From: Sphingorhabdus profundilacus
Lineage (GTDB): Bacteria > Pseudomonadota > Alphaproteobacteria > Sphingomonadales > Sphingomonadaceae
DNA length: 64,000 nt
Direction of reading: 5' to 3'
Assembly (NCBI RefSeq): GCF_009769755.1
Contig: NZ_SDWJ01000001.1
Span: 620,001 to 684,000 of the forward strand
The notes below the pieces were generated by a model. The model was not told where the DNA came from. It did no database searches and worked only from the letters and a program-made list of their open reading frames with translations. Both the position numbers and the translations under genes were made by a program. This document shows positions 62,001 through 64,000 of the stretch, in pieces (the stretch's first letter is position 1; each line of letters opens with the position of its first letter).

Positions 62001-62574
62001 TGCTTTCAATCTCGTCGCCAAAAAAATCGAGGCGCAGGCCAAATTCGCTGCCCGCCGGAAACAGGTCGACGATGCTGCCGCGAATGGCAAATTCGCCCGC
62101 TTCGGCAACGGTATCGACGCGGAAATAACCATTGGATTGCAGAAGCGAGGCGAGCCGTTCGCGAGTGATCTCCCGTCCTGCCGTCAACCGCTCTCCCGTT
62201 TGCCGGATACGGAAGGGCGTCACATATTTCTGGATGACTGCACCGATGGTGGTCAGCACCAACTGCTTTTTGGATGTCGGTTGCTGCAAGGCTTGCAGGG
62301 TGGACATACGTTGCGATGTGACCGCGACGGAGGGCGAGGCGCGGTCATAGGGCAGGCAATCCCACGCCGGAAGTTGCAAGATTTCGACTTCGGGCGCAAA
62401 AAAGGGAACCGCATCGGCAATGGCGCGCATCGCGCTATCGTCGGGCGCGATGTACAGGGTCCGCGCCTTTGCCGCACGTGTCAGATCGGCAAGCAGCAGC
62501 GGCGCGAAGCCCGACGGCACCGACGACAGGGTAAGAGGTGACTTGGCAGTTATGATTTTTTGGATATCGGGCAT
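59017..62574 (-). CDS. mfd: Transcription-repair coupling factor Mfd, with in-frame repeat insertion
   Basis: ATP-driven translocase that removes stalled RNA polymerase and recruits UvrA to template-strand lesions. 1185 residues. The N-terminal UvrB-homology module is followed by the RNAP-interaction domain (SPGDLVVHQDHGIGRYEGL). RecG-like helicase motifs follow: GDVGFGKTEVAMRAAF near residue 660, VIVDEEQRFGV, LTLTATPIPRTLQMAM and TTIVESGLDIPSANTLI. A C-terminal TRCF domain completes it. Unusually, residues about 433-462 are encoded by a GC-rich palindromic repeat (61189-61278) of the kind otherwise found between genes. The frame is kept, so the protein has an extra Pro/Gly-rich loop. Confidence 0.96.
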   Translation of the reverse strand: MPDIQKIITAKSPLTLSSVPSGFAPLLLADLTRAAKARTLYIAPDDSAMRAIADAVPFFAPEVEILQLPAWDCLPYDRASPSVAVTSQRMSTLQALQQPTSKKQLVLTTIGAVIQKYVTPFRIRQTGERLTAGREITRERLASLLQSNGYFRVDTVAEAGEFAIRGSIVDLFPAGSEFGLRLDFFGDEIESIRRFNPSDQRSIDWVEHFDILPAVEALMDEEAIKRFRVGYRERFGVTATGDPLYQAVSEGRRLSGMDHWLPLFEERMATIFDHVGADALVIRDAGAIAAGQSRLDAIADYYDNRVKAQVAEPGSYRPLPPEMLYLSGDGVEKVLADNAAHLLTPFAQPDSDRTIDFAIATARDFAPERTQKANVYEAVAGHLKSLIKGGSRPIIASYSNGARERLKGLLKDHGAPPLADADGWQEALGMTSPLPQAGGAWGGSVKSGPGRPPLTPPAGGRGTVAMVVLPIDHGFTSSDIALISEQDMLGDRLVRRHKKRKSADAFLAELAALSPGDLVVHQDHGIGRYEGLISIPVGNSPHDCVALSYSGGDKLYVPVENIDVLSRYGSDSENVSLDKLGGEAWQRRKSKLKERIRAIAHELLKTAAERALRPGAVIEVDDQAYASFVDRFPYEETEDQLRVIEEVLDDLSAGKPMDRLVCGDVGFGKTEVAMRAAFAVALAGYQVAVIAPTTLLARQHYTNFLDRFRDLPLKLGRLSRLVPAAEATATREGLADGTVDIVIGTHAVLAKSLQFRRLGLVIVDEEQRFGVNHKEQLKALKTDVHMLTLTATPIPRTLQMAMSGLRELSVIQTPPVDRLAVRTYVMPWDPVVLREALLREHYRGGQSFFVVPRIADLTEIEEFLRTEVPEIKHVTAHGQMSATQVEERMSAFYEKRYDVLLSTTIVESGLDIPSANTLIIHRADRFGLAQLYQLRGRVGRSKTRAYAYMTHEANRVLTETAEKRLKVLGDLDSLGAGFQLASHDLDIRGAGNLVGDEQSGHIKEVGFELYQSMLEDAILEARADASGFAKPRGSFSPQITIDAPILIPDDYVPDLSVRMALYRRLNELEEGQDIEGFAAEITDRFGTIPEPTQNLLKLIQIKQNALVAQVAKIEVGARGTLVSFHDDTPPNVPGLLAYVAKLGETAKLRPDSKLVINRVWGDPASRLNGCLQLSKGLANLARKAG
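61189..61278. repeat. Palindromic repeat inserted in frame within mfd
   Basis: A 90-bp element built like the one between rpoB and rpoC: hairpin ends CCCTCCCGCCTGCGGGAGG and CCCTCCCGCTTGCGGGAGG, with the shared inner segments GGTTAGGGGAGGGCG and TGACCCTCCCC. Read on the minus strand in the mfd frame it encodes PLPQAGGAWGGSVKSG then PGRPPLTPPAGGRG. Confidence 0.88.
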
Positions 62575-62603
62575 GAAAACCTATCGAACCGCATCAATCT
62601 GCA

Positions 62604-62843
62604 AATCAAGCCAGTCGCACATCAGTACGTCACCCTGAACTTGTTTCAGGGTCTTAGTTTCTTGCCACGTTGCAAAATAAGATGCTGAAACAAGTTCAGC
62701 ATGACAGCGTAAAGCGGAGGAAATCTCAAGCCGGTCGTTTATCACCACGTCACCCTGAACTTGTTTCAGGGTCTTAGTTTCATGCCACGTGGCAAAATAA
62801 GATGCTGAAACAAGTTCAGCATGACGGCGAAAAGCGGGCGACA
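62604..62843. repeat. Two tandem copies of a 120-bp unit carrying inverted repeats
   Basis: Bases 62641-62700 and 62761-62820 differ at only two positions, at an offset of exactly 120; similarity extends on both sides to about 62606 and 62839. Each unit contains CACCCTGAACTTGTTTCAGG, then after 36 bases GCTGAAACAAGTTCAGC, so each can fold into a hairpin. This is the same core as the repeats at 31123 and 33328, in a mismatched form. The pair fills nearly the whole mfd-sdhE spacer. Confidence 0.88.
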
Positions 62844-63122
62844 TCATTTCCCAAGCCCTTCCGGCAAGGAGATGAAATCGAGCTGTTGGAGCAGGTCCAT
62901 CATCGGCCCTGCCAAGCCGGGGTCGGGTGCTGCGGTTTGCAGGGCCCAGGCCATGATGTCGACATCCTGTTCTTCCAACAACTGTTCGAACCAGGCGAAA
63001 TCCGCCTCGCTCCACTGGGCGTGGTAAGTGTCGAAAAAGCCGCCGACCATGGCGTCCGCCTCTCGCGTGCCACGGTGGTGCGCGCGAAAGTGCAATTTGC
63101 GAAGATAGGGGTCGGCGTCCAT
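62844..63122 (-). CDS. sdhE: FAD assembly factor SdhE
   Basis: Small chaperone that promotes covalent flavin attachment to succinate dehydrogenase SdhA. About 92 residues. The family hallmark is RGTREADAMVGGFFDTY, with the RGxxE core (Arg-Gly-Thr-Arg-Glu) preceded by LRKLHFRAHH. The ATG at 63122 (MDADPYLRK) has AAAGGA eight bases upstream; another in-frame ATG nine bases earlier directly abuts that site. sdhE between recG and mfd is a common alphaproteobacterial arrangement. It is divergent from recG by about 60 bases. Confidence 0.92.
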   Translation of the reverse strand: MDADPYLRKLHFRAHHRGTREADAMVGGFFDTYHAQWSEADFAWFEQLLEEQDVDIMAWALQTAAPDPGLAGPMMDLLQQLDFISLPEGLGK

Positions 63123-63182
63123 CGGGCGCATCCTTTATGCTTGTGCTTTTATGAGAGTTTCCGGTTATAGATGGCCCTAGCC

Positions 63183-64000
63183 ATGCGTCCAGATATTCTC
63201 AATCCGTTATTTGCAGAAGTGCGCGCGATGAAAGGCGTTGGACCGGGGCTGGCCAAACCGCTTGAGAGACTGGCTTTGGTGCGGATCAAGGATGTGCTGT
63301 ACCATTTTCCCGCAAGCTGGACCTACCGCAAGGCTGTCCAGCGGCTCGATGTTGCGGATGTCGGGTGCAACATCATTCTCGCCGTCACGGTCATGGACCA
63401 CCGCAGCAGCGGCAGCGCACGGGCGCCGCTGCGAATCTATGCCGCGGATGCGGAGGGCAATTATATCACATTGACCTTCTTTGGCCGCAATGGAGGATGG
63501 GCGCGCAAGCAGTTGCCGGTGGGGGAGGCGCGGATCATCTCCGGCAAGCTCGACCGTTATGGCGATGAATTGCAGATGGTGCATCCCGACCATATCGTTG
63601 CCGTGGGAGAGGCTGGCGCCCCCGGCCTCGCCGAACCGGTCTATCCGCTGTCGGAAGGGTTGACGAACAGGCGGATGGGGCAGCTTGCGTCGGCGGCGCT
63701 TGAGCATTTGCCGGACCTGCCCGAATGGATCGAGCCGAGCTTGCTGACGGCGCGCAATTGGGCGGGGTGGAACGCCGCATTGCATCAGGTCCACCACAAG
63801 GATGATGCGGCAAACCGGGACCGGCTGGCCTATGATGAGCTGTTTTCCAACCAGCTCGCCATGCGGTTGGTGCGGGCGGCGATGGACCAGCGCAAGGCGG
63901 TGCCGATTTCGGGCACCGGGGCGTTGGTGGACAGGCTGCAACTGCCCTTTGCACTGACCGGCGCGCAGCAGCGGGTGATTGCAGAGATTGAGGGCGATAT
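63183..64000 (+). CDS. recG: ATP-dependent DNA helicase RecG, 3' end outside window
   Basis: Branch-migration helicase acting on stalled forks and D-loops. Only the first 272 codons are in the window. They cover the N-terminal wedge/OB domain (MRPDILNPLFAEVRAMKGVGPGLAKPL, then LYHFPASWTYRK, TFFGRNGGWARKQLPVGEARIISGKLDRYGDELQMVHPDH). The approach to the helicase core follows (YDELFSNQLAMRLVRAAM, LPFALTGAQQRVIAEIEGD). The helicase motifs proper lie beyond the edge. An ATG at 63171 is in frame four codons upstream; MRPDILNPL fits family N-termini better. Confidence 0.95.
   Translation, partial: MRPDILNPLFAEVRAMKGVGPGLAKPLERLALVRIKDVLYHFPASWTYRKAVQRLDVADVGCNIILAVTVMDHRSSGSARAPLRIYAADAEGNYITLTFFGRNGGWARKQLPVGEARIISGKLDRYGDELQMVHPDHIVAVGEAGAPGLAEPVYPLSEGLTNRRMGQLASAALEHLPDLPEWIEPSLLTARNWAGWNAALHQVHHKDDAANRDRLAYDELFSNQLAMRLVRAAMDQRKAVPISGTGALVDRLQLPFALTGAQQRVIAEIEGD

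Noticed and set aside
62581-63015. 144-codon minus-strand frame over the tandem repeat and sdhE
   Set aside because: Its repetitive peptide comes from the 120-bp repeat units (a segment with AELVSASYFATW occurs twice), and it overlaps sdhE in another frame.

Overview
The window looks like a chromosomal segment of an alphaproteobacterium of the order Sphingomonadales (Sphingopyxis/Sphingorhabdus-like). This is inferred from four things: a DivL-type pseudo-kinase with Tyr in place of the phospho-acceptor His, a recombination system of the alphaproteobacterial AddAB type, the recG-sdhE-mfd cluster, and short palindromic repeats of the kinds scattered through sphingomonad genomes. Nearly all of it is vegetative housekeeping DNA with tight gene packing. 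No CRISPR array, transposase, integrase or rRNA is visible. There is one tRNA gene, tRNA-Asn.

Layout. 1-6.1 kb: the 3' part of an exported M2 (ACE-like) peptidase, AMP nucleosidase (amn), a peroxiredoxin, a small exported protein, and ahcY behind a perfect 20-bp palindrome that may be an operator. 6.2-17.5 kb: a tightly coupled co-directional run divL-tsaE-amgK-murU-addB-addA, where every junction overlaps, followed by trxA. It joins cell-cycle signalling, t6A tRNA modification, peptidoglycan recycling and double-strand-break repair. 17.5-23 kb: argJ (reverse), a short exported peptide directly upstream of secA (candidate SecM-like monitor), secA, and a TSUP-family permease. 22.97-25.5 kb: a small accessory islet that begins with a 15-nt copy of the tRNA-Asn 3' end. 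It holds an unrecognised ORF and a Tat-exported metallo-beta-lactamase-fold protein among degenerate repeats.

25.5-34.3 kb: tadA, rpmB, a phytase-like-domain protein, a glycine-zipper protein, putA, two small proteins, a membrane-anchored sorbosone-dehydrogenase-like protein and a DUF815 ATPase. 34.3-46.4 kb: acyl-CoA dehydrogenase, a threonylcarbamoyl-AMP synthase (Sua5/TsaC) coupled to an M48 protease, an RND efflux pair, msrA, galU, a small lipoprotein and a TonB-dependent receptor-like protein. 46.4-55.6 kb: rpoC and rpoB on the minus strand, without ribosomal-protein neighbours on either side, then tRNA-Asn. 55.6-64 kb: nadK-moaA, a GGDEF(degenerate)-EAL protein, mfd, sdhE and the 5' part of recG.

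The points most worth a second look are: (1) the small exported ORF before secA as a possible translation-arrest secretion monitor; (2) a palindromic repeat inserted in frame in mfd, adding about 30 residues, with a sister copy in the rpoB-rpoC spacer; (3) the displaced tRNA-Asn 3' fragment at the islet edge and a second att-like remnant next to the real tRNA; (4) the ahcY palindrome; (5) the overlapping divL-to-addA run. Everything here was read by eye. Family assignments rest on remembered motifs, not on database searches.
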